Shown here: positions 39,591 through 52,052 of the stretch, in pieces
Position numbering within the stretch: the first letter of the stretch is position 1
Layout of the letters: each line of letters opens with the position of its first letter
Assembly (NCBI GenBank): GCA_047967505.1
Contig: CM106541.1
Origin: Dipteris shenzhenensis
Taxonomy: Eukaryota; Polypodiophyta; Polypodiopsida; Gleicheniales
Direction: 5' to 3' (one strand)
DNA length: 64,000 nt
Translations under genes and position numbers: made by a program
Notes under the pieces: model-generated
Database searches by the model: none
What the model was told of the DNA's origin: nothing
Seen by the model: only the letters and a program-made list of their open reading frames with translations

Positions 39591-42500
39591 CTCATAATTA
39601 AGTCAGCATGACTTGTCTCAAGGATAATCCAACATCTAAAAAAACTAAACCCAGTCCATAGGCCCCTTGCAGGGCCAAAAAGAGAGAGAACACATAAAAT
39701 CGGGCATGTTCCATCTGCTATACATCCGGTAGCTACATCTGCTTCAATGATCAATCTGAAACAAAAAATGCCCTCAACTGCCTCCTCAAAGAGTCAGCAC
39801 CACTTGCATTAATTCCATGCCAATGAGATACCACTGAGCTTTCTTCATGATAGCTTGTTTATACGATAGCTTGAAATTTGAGAAACAAAATATGAGGCAA
39901 CAGATTGATCAAAAGAGTGCAGCATCTACAGTAGATAGACTTCAATGAATCCCACAAAGGCTTGACATTATGTATTATGGCACATTACAAAGACTAGAGA
40001 TCAGTTGATGTTGTCTTTTAAGAAGCCATAAACTATGAACCATTCAAAAACAAAGTAAAAATTCATAATGGTATCATTATCCTTCCTTCGCTTGGAAAAA
40101 GTAAGTACATGACAGCAGGAAATCCTTTCTCAATAGTTAGCAAGCATTCTTCCTGCAGAGTTGGTGGTCATGGGTGCAATAAACATTTCCCCATAGGAGC
40201 ATTCTCGTGAGTTTTAAGGTCATGTATGACTGAAAGCTTTTAGGAACTTACAAACCAATAAGTACTCCTACAATCTTTGGCCTGTCTCGCCTCCTCCCTA
40301 TGCCCTCAAATTATCATTACTTGATTGCACTCCATGTTGAAACTTTAATACATTTGTTTCTGTGAAACAAGCACAAATCAAATGATTAAATTTGAAAGAT
40401 CGGGACAAGCTATACCCTCTCGTGTCTTCCTCTCTTCTGGAATTCTAAAAGTTGTGAAACCCTAGTTGTATATGTTAGGGCTCTACTGGTCCCTCGTCTT
40501 GGGTGGAAGAAAAGGAGTTCCAAAATAATGATTATAAAGAGACCTGGTCAAGATCTCCATGAAGTCACCGTGTGTTGCTCAGTCTAAATGTAGCCACATA
40601 CCTGGAGTAATTCTCTCCTTGAATCCGAATTATTTTGGGCCTTCTTTAAAGAACCAATTGCAATTGTGAAGTCCCTCTGAGGATCAAGAATTAGGATTTT
40701 AATGTGCAGGGTACATTTCCGAGTAACCCCTAGTGTAGTCATGCACACTTGCAAAAGAGCTTGGGATAGATTGACTGGATCATATATCTAAAATTGCATA
40801 CCTGAGGGATGAGCTTGCAAACTTTGATGAAAGTATTGAAAACAGAAGTTTCTAAACAGCCTTGGCACTTTGAGCCCTCAGATGGATTGTTTGTTACAGC
40901 TCATTATTTCCCTAAGAGGAACTCCATGCACTTTTGATGAGCTCATAGGAAAAAGTCTCAATTTTTCTCATGAACTCTAGTCAGGGAGAGCAAGCTTTTG
41001 CAGTCTGAGGCAAAGTCGAATTTTGGAAATACAACAACAAAAGACGAGTGGAATTGATGCATCTAGAAATTAAAGATGGGAATAAATCAAGGTTAAGAAA
41101 GTTAGAAGCAATCACTGCAAACAATTTGGCTACTACATTGCAAAATGTCGAAAAGGATTGCAAATGACGAGAGAAAAAAGCAATACTAGCAATAAGTTTG
41201 TTGCAACTAGACCTAAAAACACACGTTCTCAATTGCAGCTCATTTTGTGAAAGACCTGCATCAGGATAAAGATTATATGCAGTAGTGCAAAAAGTCTCTA
41301 CATGGTCTGCATGGGGGAATCCCATGAGCATGCTGAAAATGCCCGCTTATGTGCTTCTTCTTCTGAGAGGACAGCATGTCTGCACATGATTGTGATGCCT
41401 CTTTTTCTGTTCAAGACAAAGGACTCAACACATGGTACTGGAACAACAGTGCTTTCGAGACAAAAGACTCCAAGGAAGAAGTGGTTTGAGAGCATCGAAC
41501 CTGTTTATGGAAGGATATCCAGATGCACAGAGGCTATGAATGGCACCCCAAGTCCACCTAGCTCACACAATGGTCGGAATCTGGAAAGATATTGTACATA
41601 ACTTGATGGCCTACAAACTGTTCGGTCAAAATGGGAGCATGGGAGGAATGCTTTTAGAGCTGATTCTTCAAGCACAATACACAGTACTCAAGAGAGTTGG
41701 GAAGCTAGCATGAGATGCCATCCATCTCCTTTTGACGAGGGATGGGTACAATGTGTAAGTGTGCCAAAGCAGATTCAGATTTTAGAAATAGGGTCCAAAT
41801 AGCTCATCAAGTGGTGGGCTTCATCATGGCAGCTAGAGAGCACCATGGAAGAGTACACTTACCATTTGTAGGGCCGACATTCAGCTCACCATTCATAAAG
41901 GTAGGCTGCACCCTTTCCAAATACATCAGCTCCCGATGTAACAGTCAATCACTTGCGAGGATGGTTGTCCTAAAGGGGAACAAGATTTGGCTGAACTTGC
42001 ACTAGATTTGGAGAGATTAGAAATAGCAGTGCTGAAGGGAGTTTGTGCTAATGTAAGGTGGTACACTTGGACTTCACTTCATTTAAAAATAAATACACTG
42101 TGATGGGGGCTGCTAAAAGGGTGCACTACCCCATTAAATGGCATATTCATATTCCATTGAGATGCATGCCTCTCTATTCTTGCTCTCAACACCCCTCCTC
42201 TTTCACCTTTACTCTCATCTTCAATCGCTCTCCCTCATTTTCCCACACTTTCACTCCCTCTATTGACAAGTCAGCCGCTACTAGGTTTATAAACACCGCA
42301 AGAAAGGCTCGTATAGAAGCAGTTACAATATAAAAATTATCCTCAAGTAGAATTTATCCCTACTCTTGTCAATTATGTGAGGATTATATCACCTGTTCAG
42401 AAGAAAGTAGACGCAAAAGAGGACCAGAAAGTGAATTGGCTCTGCTTGCAAGTCCTTTTATGCCTGCCTCAGTACCCGTTAGTCCTTGCACAATATCGGC

Positions 42501-43419
42501 GGCAGCCTTCCTCACCTGAAGGTCATGATAGCATTAGGATACCTAAGAGAAACATGCATTTTGCACTGTAAACTACTCTCTCTCACAAGACATTGTATAG
42601 GATGAAAACTCATCAACAAGAAAACCTAATAACAGACTCTGCTAGGACCTAATCTTTAATATGAGCGATGGTAATAATGCCACTAAATACCCTATCTCCT
42701 CATATAAAAAGAAAATCATAATGGCAGATTGACAGGGAATGCTACCATGAAGACTGAGAAAGGCCAATAATCTCTACTCCAAACAGTGTGGACTAAGTCT
42801 GTCTTTACCCCATAAATACAATGACCATGTCTCAAAGCATCTATAGGAACTCAAACTTCATGAATATCCCATTGTCAAATAGTCCTGGAAACACTCTCGA
42901 CCTGAAAAGGTACAGAAAAAGCATACACCTTCAAAGGGACACTCAATGGAAATGATCAACAAAGGCTTGGCTAAATGCCAGCATGAACTATGCAGAAGCC
43001 AAATACTTGTCTAGCTATCTGGGTGGATGCATATATGAATATCTAGCTTTACATATCTATATATATACCTTTGTAAGACTAGAATATATCCAATCATACA
43101 AATTCAGATTTTTGTTGTTCTAAAGTTCAAATTTCTACAATTCAAGTATATATGCTTTATCCTTTTGTAATATCCATATGTTTTGTGGTCTACTTCATTT
43201 ATTTGTTAGAGTATGTAGCTTTTGCTGCAATCTGTGATATTTAATCCAAGAAGAAAACACTCTATGTTCAACAAAGAATCAACAGCATAAGGTTAGCTTT
43301 ATAACAGAGTAGTATCCTGAAGCTCCTGCATAATATAAGTTGAATGATTCAGCAAACAACAAGCAAAATAAGCAATCAAAGATATCATTAAAGATCTTAC
43401 CAATACAACCCACAAACCT

Positions 43420-43605
43420 TACCATGCGCAGATATGTAGGTTCATAGACCTAGGAAAACAAACATACCTATCTATGCGTACATGTGGTTTATATGTGTGT
43501 GTGTGTGCATGCATGATGACATGTCTATCAGGGCTTGAAACGTTACGCATACGAAAAAGTTTAGAGTACACTCTGCTGAAATGTTGATACTTTTCTTCTC
43601 TTTCT
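43420..43605 (+). repeat. Inverted repeat, left arm
   Basis: It pairs imperfectly with 44010-44175. Landmarks: ACATGTGGTTTATATGTG and CAGGGCTTGAAACGTT here against GCATGTGGTTCATATATG and CAGGGTTTGAAACGTT in the complement of the right arm. The arm contains a short TG run at 43494-43506. The spacer is about 400 bp. Confidence 0.65.
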
Positions 43606-44009
43606 GGGGGATGTCAATAAGGGTGAACTCAATCAGCAAGAGTAATCGGAAGCGATTGAGGGCTATTTGAGTTCTATTATCCAAGTATCTGCCCAAAGTA
43701 TTCCAGTTTTTTCTTTTTCTTCAGTTTTGCTGGAACTCTCTTTTTGCCTTAAAAGTACTGCCAGACAATGCTCTCTCGAGATTCTTGAGTTAACTAAGCT
43801 AAACCCCTTTCTTTGGCTCCATAAATTTTTTGGTCCAAATTTACTGAATTTTGGAGACTCTTTAGCCATATAGATCAACTACAAGGCATATGGAAGGATA
43901 GCTGTATGTATACAGTTATCCTTGAAAAAAGCATGTATTGGATTTCTATGCTATATTATCTTCACACAGATAATGACTCTCCTTCTATCCTGTCAAACTT
44001 CTTCTTCTG

Positions 44010-44175
44010 TATCGCATCCTTATCAAGGTTTCAGCAGAATCAGAGTGAGCACTAAATTTTTTAATTCCTAAACGTTTCAAACCCTGATGTACATATATGA
44101 ACCACATGCATGCATACATAGGTATCTTTGTATGTCTAAGTCTATGTACTACATATTTGTGGATGATAAGATTTT
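44010..44175 (-). repeat. Inverted repeat, right arm
   Basis: Complementary to 43420-43605. The match includes CTGCTGAAA and CACTCTG at the inner end and ATATGTAG plus CATAGAC at the outer end. The spacer holds an open frame at 43667-43873 with no recognised motif. Confidence 0.65.
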
Positions 44176-44370
44176 GGGTTAACAATCAAACAAGGATTCT
44201 GTACATCAAAGCATAAAACCTTTAAGTTATAACTCAGTACTAAAACTCAAAGACAAATTCCTCTCCGCATAACTTATTGATCAATGTTTTTTTTTTAAAC
44301 ACAAGCATGTGGAGATACAGATAAGGATGAGTAAATCTCAGAAGCAAGAACAAGAAGCTCACACATAGAA

Positions 44371-44385
44371 GGATACCAGATGCCT
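44371..44385. repeat. Target-site duplication of A4, left copy
   Basis: GGATACCAGATGCCT; the right copy at 44892-44906 differs at one base. Confidence 0.85.
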
Positions 44386-44891
44386 GCTCGAGGGTATCCC
44401 ACAGCACCTAGCAGAGGCTGATACAGGAGTTCAGGAGAGGCAGCCAGTCTAGGAGATTATTAGCAGCATCGCAGGATGGCACATTTGGACCTCGCGTTGC
44501 GCGCAGATCCTTGGTGGCACCTCCTTATCGACTGCCCAGATCATGACTGATATTTGGAGCGAGATTATTCATACCCTCAAAGGCCAGTGGGACCAGCTTC
44601 AGGGAGATTCCCGGGCCGGTCGGGAGAAGCGGAGACGCTTCCTCCGGGCTTGGGACACGCAGGGCCTCTTCTTCGAGCAGACTTCGCAGGGCCTTCGCTG
44701 GCGCTACTCACCACCCCGATGGCTGTTCAATCACACTCGCTTTATCCCTCCGTGAGAGAGAGATTTACTTTTTTGTTACCTTTTAGGGCTGTGTCCGATT
44801 TGTGAACGCAGCCCGTCAGCTACAAGCTGACCTTTTTGTATCTTGCTCTCGAAGTAATATAATTAGCACTGTTTTTTCGGAAAACAAAAAA
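44386..44891 (+). mobile_element. LINE A4, 5'-truncated, 506 bp
   Basis: The last 0.5 kb of LINE A, closest by eye to A2 (same CTGTTTTTTCGG end). It has AATATAA near 44857 and an A-rich tail. It is bordered by a 15-bp duplication with one mismatch, the classic outcome of abortive target-primed reverse transcription. Confidence 0.92.
44388..44755 (+). pseudogene. LINE A4 ORF2 C-terminal tail
   Basis: The region 44543-44755 is open (71 codons) and ends like the other copies: REKRRRFLRAWDTQGLFFEQ, RWRYSPPRWLF. Where A2 has TAG, this copy has CAG (Gln), supporting the view that A2's stop is a C-to-T change. A TAG near 44451 breaks the earlier part. Confidence 0.8.
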
Positions 44892-44906
44892 GGATGCCAG
44901 ATGCCT

Positions 44907-45797
44907 ATATCTTTGCCTAACACTCGTGACTTTGTGCATGTGTCCTCAACAAGCTTTCAAATACTTCTTATAGAATTGTGTAGAACGCTTCATGCTCATT
45001 GTATTTATGGATATTTTGTCCAATAAGCCATCCATTAATAATATCAAGGTTGATCTGCATAAGGTTCTCCAATATAACAGTACAAACGCACTTAATATTC
45101 TATGCACAACACATCGGTTGCATTTTGATGTCATTTCTAGAGCTAACTCACAGAAAGTAAGAGATTTCAGTAAATCTCATTGTTCTTCTCATGCTTACCT
45201 CATGGTGGCCCTGTAAGAACATGGCTGAAGGTAAATTCACATTGCATAAAGGTTTATTAAGGTCTCAAAACAGGATTTACTTGGTTCCACACTCACAATA
45301 TAAATCGTTTGTGTTGAAGGAAATGCTTTAGTCTCTAATGTATGGACATACAAGAGCCATAAAGACCTATAATAGAGTAAAGCAAAGTTTTTATTGAAAA
45401 AGTCTTTGAAAATATGTGGTTGAGTATGTCTCAGGGTTTGTTTCTAAGCTCCTGGCTAGCTTGTTGAAGTCATTATCTGTTCTAAATGGATCAGAAGATA
45501 TTCCCATGGATTTCATCAAGGGGATGGGACAGCATTTATGTGATGGTCAACAGCCTTACAAATTAAACCAATTTCGTACCAACCAAGACACATTATTCAG
45601 CATCTTGAATTGCTTGGCAATTTACTGATAATGTGTTTAAAAGAACAAATTCACTTAGTGATTGTTAATGACAAGATGGAAGGGCCTATTTACTCCTGTG
45701 GCATTCTAGGCCCATCAGAGAAATTGGGGCTTTTACAAAGAAAATAACTTGTGAACTAAAATACATGAACAGGCATCTTTACGTGAGTTTGACTGCA
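44907..45797. other. Unassigned stretch
   Basis: AT-rich, short open frames only (44992-45216 and 45416-45628, both plus). No motif recognised. Confidence 0.35.
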
Positions 45798-47437
45798 ATA
45801 AAAGTCTCAAGCTCATCTATGTAGAGGCCCAACAAGGTTGGCGATTATGGACAACCTTGTTTGATCCATGATCTCCTCTCTCCACCTTGCACCTATCCGC
45901 CGGTCCAGGCCTGAGACTCTCATAAATTCCCATGTGATCTCTTGATCGTATCCCAACTCTTGTAGACGTCTAATGAGTCGGGCCCCCAACACCGTATCAA
46001 ACACCTTGCGAAAATCCATAAAGCAACAATAAACCTTCCGTCTCCGTGCCATGGCCTCCTCGATCGCCCCCCTGAGAGTTAAGTATGTGATCCAAGGTCC
46101 CATGATCTATCCGGAAGCCTGCCTATCTGACGGCTCTTAAACTCTGAAGCTCTGCAGCTAGGCTAACTTCCGCATCAAGTAATGATGCATAGATCTTGGA
46201 CATGACATGTCCAATCATTATGGTTCTGTAGTTTTTTGGGCTCATGGGATCTTTTGCATTGTGAATGGGAGTGATGGTGTTAAGAGTCCAAGTGTGTGGG
46301 AAACCCATGCAAAGTGCCTCATTGAAAAGCTTTGCCAAGATCGAGGCCAGCTCACTGATTTTATATGCAAGGAACTCAATGCATAGGCCCTCATGATGGC
46401 CATTATGGACCTTTAGAGCTACACATTTGACACCACTGGCTATGAAGAGCGTGCATTAGGTGGGGCGTGGTATATGTGAGAGATCAGGTGCTGGCTGGTT
46501 AGGAACATTATACAACATCTGTGCTTAGGGGTGCAAAGTTTTGGTGTCTGTGGTCGCTCAAGGAACATCCACCAGAAGTCTATTACTAAACAAAATGTTT
46601 ACGAACTCCTCCTAGCTTCGGTGGACGAAAGCATGCTTCTTCCAATGGACCAGACAGTGGTACTTGCGTATGGTCTCTATCTCACTCGAAAGGTGATGCT
46701 TAGTTTTGAGTTGGAGTTGTCAGCGCAAAGCCTTACACTCGTCATCATGCTAGCTATTGCAGGGTACTAAGCTCGCATGGATCAAGTGGTGGGGGTGCCT
46801 AAAAAGTTATGTAGGGCGGCCTCATGACATGGAGAGAGCATGTGATCAAGGCAACTCAATCCTCTAAGAGCGGTATGCGGTCAATATCGCTTAGTAAATC
46901 GGAGAGAAGTGCGGAGTATTCGAGTTTTAATTTGTGATCAAAGTGTACATCCTAGTAGGTAGTGTGTGTTTATGGTATGTGACGTAGGCAATGGGGTGGA
47001 TATACTAAAAAACAGGTAGGGGTGGTCTGCTCCGGGGGGTGGTGGTGAGACATAGAAGTCAGTAATATGTGAAGTGAAGGCAAGAGATCCCATGAGATAG
47101 TCAGCTACGCCACCCCCCAAGTGAACCTGCATGCGGAGGGCCAACGATCCAAGCCATTATCGATGATAAGATCATGTATCCTACCCATGTTCAGTAGAGC
47201 ATATCCATAGGATGTAACAGTGACCCGTCTGTCCGCAGAGACTTGAGGCATCCTGGCCTCGCCTCTATCAACATTTAGTAATATTAGAAAACATTTCCTC
47301 CCTCCTAATGAAGCATCTTGAGCTTGGAAATAGTATAAGTACCTTCGTGGGAAGAATTCGTTAGTAGCTGAATATATACCGATAAGTTTAGGAAATGTGA
47401 TACGAAGATATCTGAGCCTCTTCCTCAGTCGGACCAA
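45798..47437 (-). mobile_element. LINE D3, decayed fragment
   Basis: A third D-family copy, truncated at both ends. From right to left: endonuclease remnants (47105-47437, MGRIHDLIIDNGLDRWPSA; 46938-47144, VADYLMGSLAF and GADHPYLFFS), linker (near 46740-46560), and RT (46123-46338, TITPIHNAKDPMSPKNYR and IMIGHVMSKIYASLL; 45813-46103, CCFMDFRKVFDTV), ending at GLYIDELE near 45800. Much more diverged than D1 and D2. Confidence 0.75.
45813..46338 (-). pseudogene. LINE D3 RT fragment
   Basis: Two open pieces of the RT fingers and palm, colinear with D2 34790-35330. The Ala of FRKAFD is Val here. The catalytic YADD region is not present. Confidence 0.7.
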
Positions 47438-48120
47438 GGATCACATTTTCCTCAGTTGGAGCAAAGATCACATTTTTGGACTTAATGATAGAATCAAATG
47501 GAAGTTTAAGCTAAGTATGTGAACACGCTAGATAAAGCAATAGCTATAGCCTTGAACCATAAAAGATGCCACAGGCAAGCCAAGTGGGTTTGTGCAAGCA
47601 AGAGCTCAATATGAGTACCCCAAAAGAGAGGGGGCTTCAAAAGAGGTGGGTTAGAGAGTCTGATGCCCCATAGCCTAGTGGCCAAGCCAAGCAAGCAAAG
47701 CTGCCTAGGGGTTCTTCAAAACCAAGTGCCACCATTGTAGTGAAGCGCAAAGTAGCTTTAATGGAAGCCTAGGCTTGGAACTCCTCTTTAATCCCGGAAC
47801 AAAAAGAGAAAGGGAGGAGAGAAGGCTTATGCTTTGGATGCCTTCAACCTAATCATGTGGAACAAGGAATGTCGAATGCCACAGAACAAGGGACGTCGAA
47901 TGGCTGAGATGGTAGTCTCAAATGCGATGTAGAAATGAGGGAAGTCCCAGAGCCAACCAAATGCAAATTCTACTAGCAGAATCTTCTCGATGTCAATCCC
48001 TGTGCTATTGTGTGTATCTGTTGCTACGTTATTGAATAGTGCACCTGATAACATTCTATCTAAGTCCACATCAACAATGGAATATATAGTCTTTAGTGAT
48101 ACGGAGTTTATTAAAATGAA

Positions 48121-48140
48121 AGGGCAAGTAGCCAATCATG
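48121..48140. repeat. Target-site duplication of 76-bp retroposon, left copy
   Basis: AGGGCAAGTAGCCAATCATG, 20 bp, repeated at 48217-48236. In G1 the same site is uninterrupted. Confidence 0.9.
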
Positions 48141-48216
48141 GGACTGCTCCTTGTTTTTTCATTTGACCCCTTGATTTGTTTTGAATAGAATATATCACTC
48201 TTTATTTTTAAAAAAA
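48141..48216 (+). mobile_element. 76-bp A-tailed retroposon inside G2
   Basis: A tiny insertion ending in an A tract (48210-48216) with a perfect 20-bp duplication. Its body (GGACTGCTCCTTG to TTTATTTTTA) matches no other family here. It is probably the extreme 3' end of a LINE or a SINE. Confidence 0.8.
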
Positions 48217-48236
48217 AGGGCAAGTAGCCAATCATG
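48217..48236. repeat. Target-site duplication of 76-bp retroposon, right copy
   Basis: Identical to 48121-48140. Confidence 0.9.
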
Positions 48237-48456
48237 ATGTCATTGTAATGTTTGACTTTGTGTTAATACACAATATAATTAACTCCAATCTCGTGGAAAG
48301 ACTAAAACTAGTCTAACCACGCGTATACAATCAAAGTGGCAAATGAAAATTCAATTGAAGTATGAGACCAACGGGTTAAATAGTTAGAGTGGATTCAAAA
48401 CTATGTGAAGAAGCTAGACTTTGAATTGACTAGGCTTGCTCATGCAAATATAGCTA

Positions 48457-50005
48457 GTGGAAAAGGCATGGAATTCTAAGAAGAATTTGGCCATCGATTC
48501 GAAGAAGCACATTTATCACTTCAAGGTGAATGATGTGCAATACATTCTACGAGGTGAAAAGAATGTGCTTCAAGGACCATTAGTCTCCATGATGGAAGTT
48601 CGAAAAACTTCGAAAGAGTTTTTCTTTCTTTGTATAGCATCAGCAGAGTCGATTGGTGACCCGTCAACTAGCACTGATGCTACCCAAGATGGGAAAATGG
48701 CCAAGTCAGCTAATTAGACTGCAAAGGAGTTCTCTGATGGCTTTAGGGATGAGTTGCCTTATGGATTACCCCCAAGCGAAATGTTCAATACAACATTGAA
48801 CTTATCCCACGGGCAAAACTTGTAAATAGGCCTCTCTATAGGTTAATCTTTGCGAAAGAAGTTAAGATGCGAAGGCAACTAGAAGAATACTTCAAGTTGA
48901 CGCAAATTCAGAACCATTTCCCACCTTTTGCTTCGCCAATGATATCAACGAAGAAAAAAGATGATACCTTTCGTCTTTGTGTAGATTATAAAAGATTAAA
49001 CAATATCACTATTAAGAACAGGTATCCGATGGCTCGGATTGATGATTTGCTAAATGCATTACATGGAGCAATAATTTTCAGCAAGATATATCATACAAGT
49101 GGCTACCATCAAATCCAAATTAAAGTGGAGGATGTGCATAAAACCGTTTTCAGAAGCAAGTTTGGACATTACGACTTTTAGGTAATGCCACTTGGGCTTC
49201 GGCTACGTTCACCATGCTTACGAATGACTTACTATGCTCGTATATTGGGAAGTTCGTGGTACAATTTATTGACAATATTCTTGTTTACCGTAAAAGTATT
49301 CCTGAGCATCGTGAACACTTAAGGAAAGTGTTCAATACTTTGAGAAAAGCCACTCTATTTGTGAATAGAAAGAAAGCAGTGATGTGCACAGTTAAACTTG
49401 AGTATTTGGGTTCATTATTACTCCTGATGGGGTGGAAATGGATCCGAAGAAGGTGTCTGCGATATTAGTGTGGACTGCGTTGCAATCATTCTTCTGATTT
49501 GTCCAATTTTATCGAAGACGTATCAAACGATTTTCCAAGATAGTGTAGATAGTATCACCTTTGACTGAGCTGACCTCAGATAAAATACCATTTATCCAGG
49601 AACAAATTCAACAAGAGAGTTTTAAAGCTATAAGAAGGTAGTAGCCTCACGTCCGGTGTTGATTCCCAGAAATCGTTTTCGATAGAAACAGATCCAAGTG
49701 GCATTGCAATAAGAGTGATTCTTCTCCAAGAGAAAAGGCCAATAGCCTTTGAAAGGAGAAAGGTTGTATGCTATTATTCATGCTTTGAAAGCATGGAGGC
49801 ATTACTTATATGGTTCATAATTTTACTTGGATGTGAACCACGATACTGTGAAGTATTTTTGTAAATAGCCTGACTTGAGTGGCCACAAAGCTAGGTGGGC
49901 AGAGCTCATGCAGGAGTTTAATATGAAAATTTGGTGCCGAAGAAGAAAGAGGAATATGGTTGCCGATGCGTTGTCACGCATTATGCACAACATGAGTGTC
50001 ATGAC
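48457..50005 (+). pseudogene. G2 pol remnant: RT and RNase H
   Basis: 48457-48717 equals the region before RT in G1 (QGPLVSMMEVRKTSKEF). 48867-49181 is RT (LCVDYKRLNNITIKNRYP). 49214-49468 holds FIDNILVYRKS, where the second catalytic Asp of FIDD is Asn, and LEYLG. RNase H traces run to 50000. Several frameshifts. Confidence 0.8.
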
Positions 50006-50010
50006 AAGAG

Positions 50011-51162
50011 AAATCACTAATCCGTGATTAGTAGACATTAAAACATTATTATATATTATACGCCAATGGTGTAACATGTATTTGTATTTATGATGGACAC
50101 TGACCGATTTGTTATGGCGGTGGATCATCTCAGTAGATAGAACTAGTCGAACTAGAGTCATTGCTTCAGATGGTATCAAATTTGGACATGTGATACTTAT
50201 TTTATTAATAATGATGTGCAACATGTGTCTAGGTCCTAGGGGCAATAGAAAGGGAAGGGTGTATTAAGGTGCATTGAATGGTAGATGCATGGGTCGTAGG
50301 TTAAGGGTAGGTGTAAATGGGAAGATGGAACTTGAGTGATCTCAAGGGACATTAATGAAAGGGCATTACCTTTCATAGTGAATCACGTAGCATTCTCTCT
50401 ATTCACCTTGCATTCATCCACCATCTCTCTCCCACCTTGCATGTAGGTCGAAAAGAGAAACAAGTACTCTCACAAGGGTGCTCTTCCCCCATTGGAGGGC
50501 CACTTGGCATTCAAATTCTGCATGCATTGCACACATTCGCATTCTCGAGGAGTACGTATCTTCACATTTGATATCAGAACAACGACTATCCACGACTGGG
50601 ACAGCAAGAGAGCGTGCGGGATAGAGGGCGAGAGTGTGCGGGGTAGACGTACCGACAGTAAGCGTCAGCGTAGAAGAACACTGCGTGGGAGGGAGCCGTA
50701 CAAGAAAGAACGTGCGGGAAGAGTCCGCACGGGAAGAGGCGAAGACGTGGCAAGAAGAGGCGCATGCGTGTAAGAGGTTTGCATGGGCAAGGGCGGACAA
50801 CGATGTGCAGGGCAGTCACGTCAGTACGTCGATCAAGGCTTTGGCATGGGTGCCGCACAAGTTTCGAGGTCCGAAGGGCTTGCTAAGAGGCCGTCTCCAA
50901 ACCCCGAATCTATGGAATCAAGAGTTTTTTCTGAACCCCGCAAACTCTGAATTCTGGAGTCCCTGAGGTAAGGGCTTTATTTGGAAATTCTGGTCTTTGG
51001 TCCGGGGTGTCCTAATAGGGTGATCCCCTCGTGCGAATAGACCCTTCAAACTCTTAAACCGTGAGGAAAAGAGAACCCCCCCCCCCCTGTTCTCCCCACA
51101 ACGGAAAGTTGGATCAGAACAAGATTTTAAGGGGGTGATCCACCAACCAAGTACCCCCTATA
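50011..51162 (+). other. LTR-like stretch ahead of a primer site, uncertain
   Basis: Non-coding, with short words resembling gypsy LTRs (CCTAGGGGCAA near 50235). 50480-50830 is G/A-rich and weakly open on both strands. A C run lies at 51078-51088. It ends directly before a primer-site-like sequence, so part of it may be an LTR of a plus-strand element. No matching second LTR was seen. Confidence 0.35.
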
Positions 51163-51176
51163 ATGGTATCTAGAGC
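51163..51176 (+). promoter_or_regulatory. Primer-binding-site-like sequence
   Basis: ATGGTATCTAGAGC, which is the tRNA-Met primer site with one inserted base. It suggests the start of the internal region of a plus-strand LTR element whose body was replaced by the copia element at 51440. Confidence 0.45.
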
Positions 51177-51440
51177 TCCAATCCACTCAAAACAAGTAGC
51201 CCAAACAAAGTGCACTGGTTTACAGCAGAAATACAAGAAGAAGAGCCCAAAAGAGAAGGAAGAAGAGGTCATTTGAAGTGTTTTTTCGACACAAGCGAAG
51301 CAGGAGTCGAATAAGTACCACCAACTCTACAACACTTGACTTTTGCTGTAAAATAAACCCCTTTTCTGAAATTACAGCAAGTCATTTTCTCTCTTGTATT
51401 ACTAAAAGAAAAGAATGGAAGGGGAAGGGATATTTAATAA
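51177..51440. other. Short leader-like stretch between primer-like site and copia
   Basis: No open frame of note and no recognised repeat. It may be the leader of the element whose primer site precedes it, or the lost 3' end of the copia element. Confidence 0.3.
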
Positions 51441-51465
51441 TGAACTTGTCCTTTTTCCTCCACTA

Positions 51466-51887
51466 CTAGAAGGATAGAGCCTTTGTGAAAAGATCTGCTA
51501 AGTTGTCCTCAGTGGGAATGTAGGACAACTCTATGTCTCCCGTTGACAAGCGCTCTCAAACATAGTGATAGTGAACCTCAATTGCTTGGTACGCGCATGA
51601 AAGACTTGATTACATGCAATAGCCAAAGCACTCTGGCTATCAGTGTAAGGAGTAGTAGAGGATGTCTGACAAATATCAAGATTTGCAAGTAATTGTTGAA
51701 GCCAGATACACTCAACTATAGCAGTGAAGGCTGCCCTGTACTCAGCCTCACAGCTGGAAGTGGCAACTGTAGGTTGCTTTTTGCTGAGCCAAGAAATGCA
51801 TGAGTTACCAAGCAAAAAACAGTTGCCGGTGTGTGACACTCTAGTGTCAGAACAACCTGCCCAATCAATATCCATGTAAGCATGCAT
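51466..51887 (-). pseudogene. Copia RNase H
   Basis: MDIDWAGCSDTRVSHTGNCF, the standard copia RNase H start, then SCEAEYRAAFTAIVECIWLQ. After a frame change near 51530 the end reads IELSYIPTEDNLADLFTKAL, the usual pol C-terminus, to about 51466. Confidence 0.85.
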
Positions 51888-52052
51888 TACAAGTGAACCC
51901 TGATCATCATAGAAAATAGCTAAATCTTGAGTGCCTCTCAGATATCTGAAGACTCTTCACTGATTGCCAATGCTGTGAACTGGGCATGTGCATGAACCTG
52001 CTCAGCTGTTATACAACATACTATAAGTCAGGTCTATTGTGGCACAAATAAA

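Larger units (their letters stand above)
39116..43415. other. Unassigned AT-rich stretch
   Basis: No gene or transposon protein recognised over 4.3 kb. Open frames are short and without motif. Two local features: a CACTA-like terminus near 39411 and CTAACC-type repeats at 39508-39590. It may be old decayed repeat or intergenic DNA. Confidence 0.4.
47475..48420 (+). pseudogene. G2 gag-protease remnant
   Basis: Readable only in pieces: GLNDRIK, then SGQAKQAKL near 47680, ARREGLCFGCLQPN-like sequence near 47815-47845 (zinc knuckle with lost ligands) and the protease region after the 76-bp insertion. Multiple stops and frame changes. Confidence 0.7.
47450..50010 (+). mobile_element. Decayed Ty3/gypsy element G2, same family as G1
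   Basis: Plus-strand copy starting within gag (HIFGLNDRIK near 47475, matching FIFGLNDRIK of G1) and continuing through the zinc knuckle (near 47825), protease region, RT and RNase H to ADALSRIMHNMS near 49995. No LTR recognised at either end. It abuts D3. Old and heavily mutated. Confidence 0.85.

Noticed and set aside
40000-43400. Short open frames such as 41302-41601 and 42058-42333 considered as genes
   Set aside because: No recognisable motif, unusual composition and no supporting splice or start context.
50492-50966. Overlapping open frames on both strands in a G/A-rich stretch
   Set aside because: Low-complexity basic peptides on both strands; better explained as part of an LTR-like non-coding stretch.
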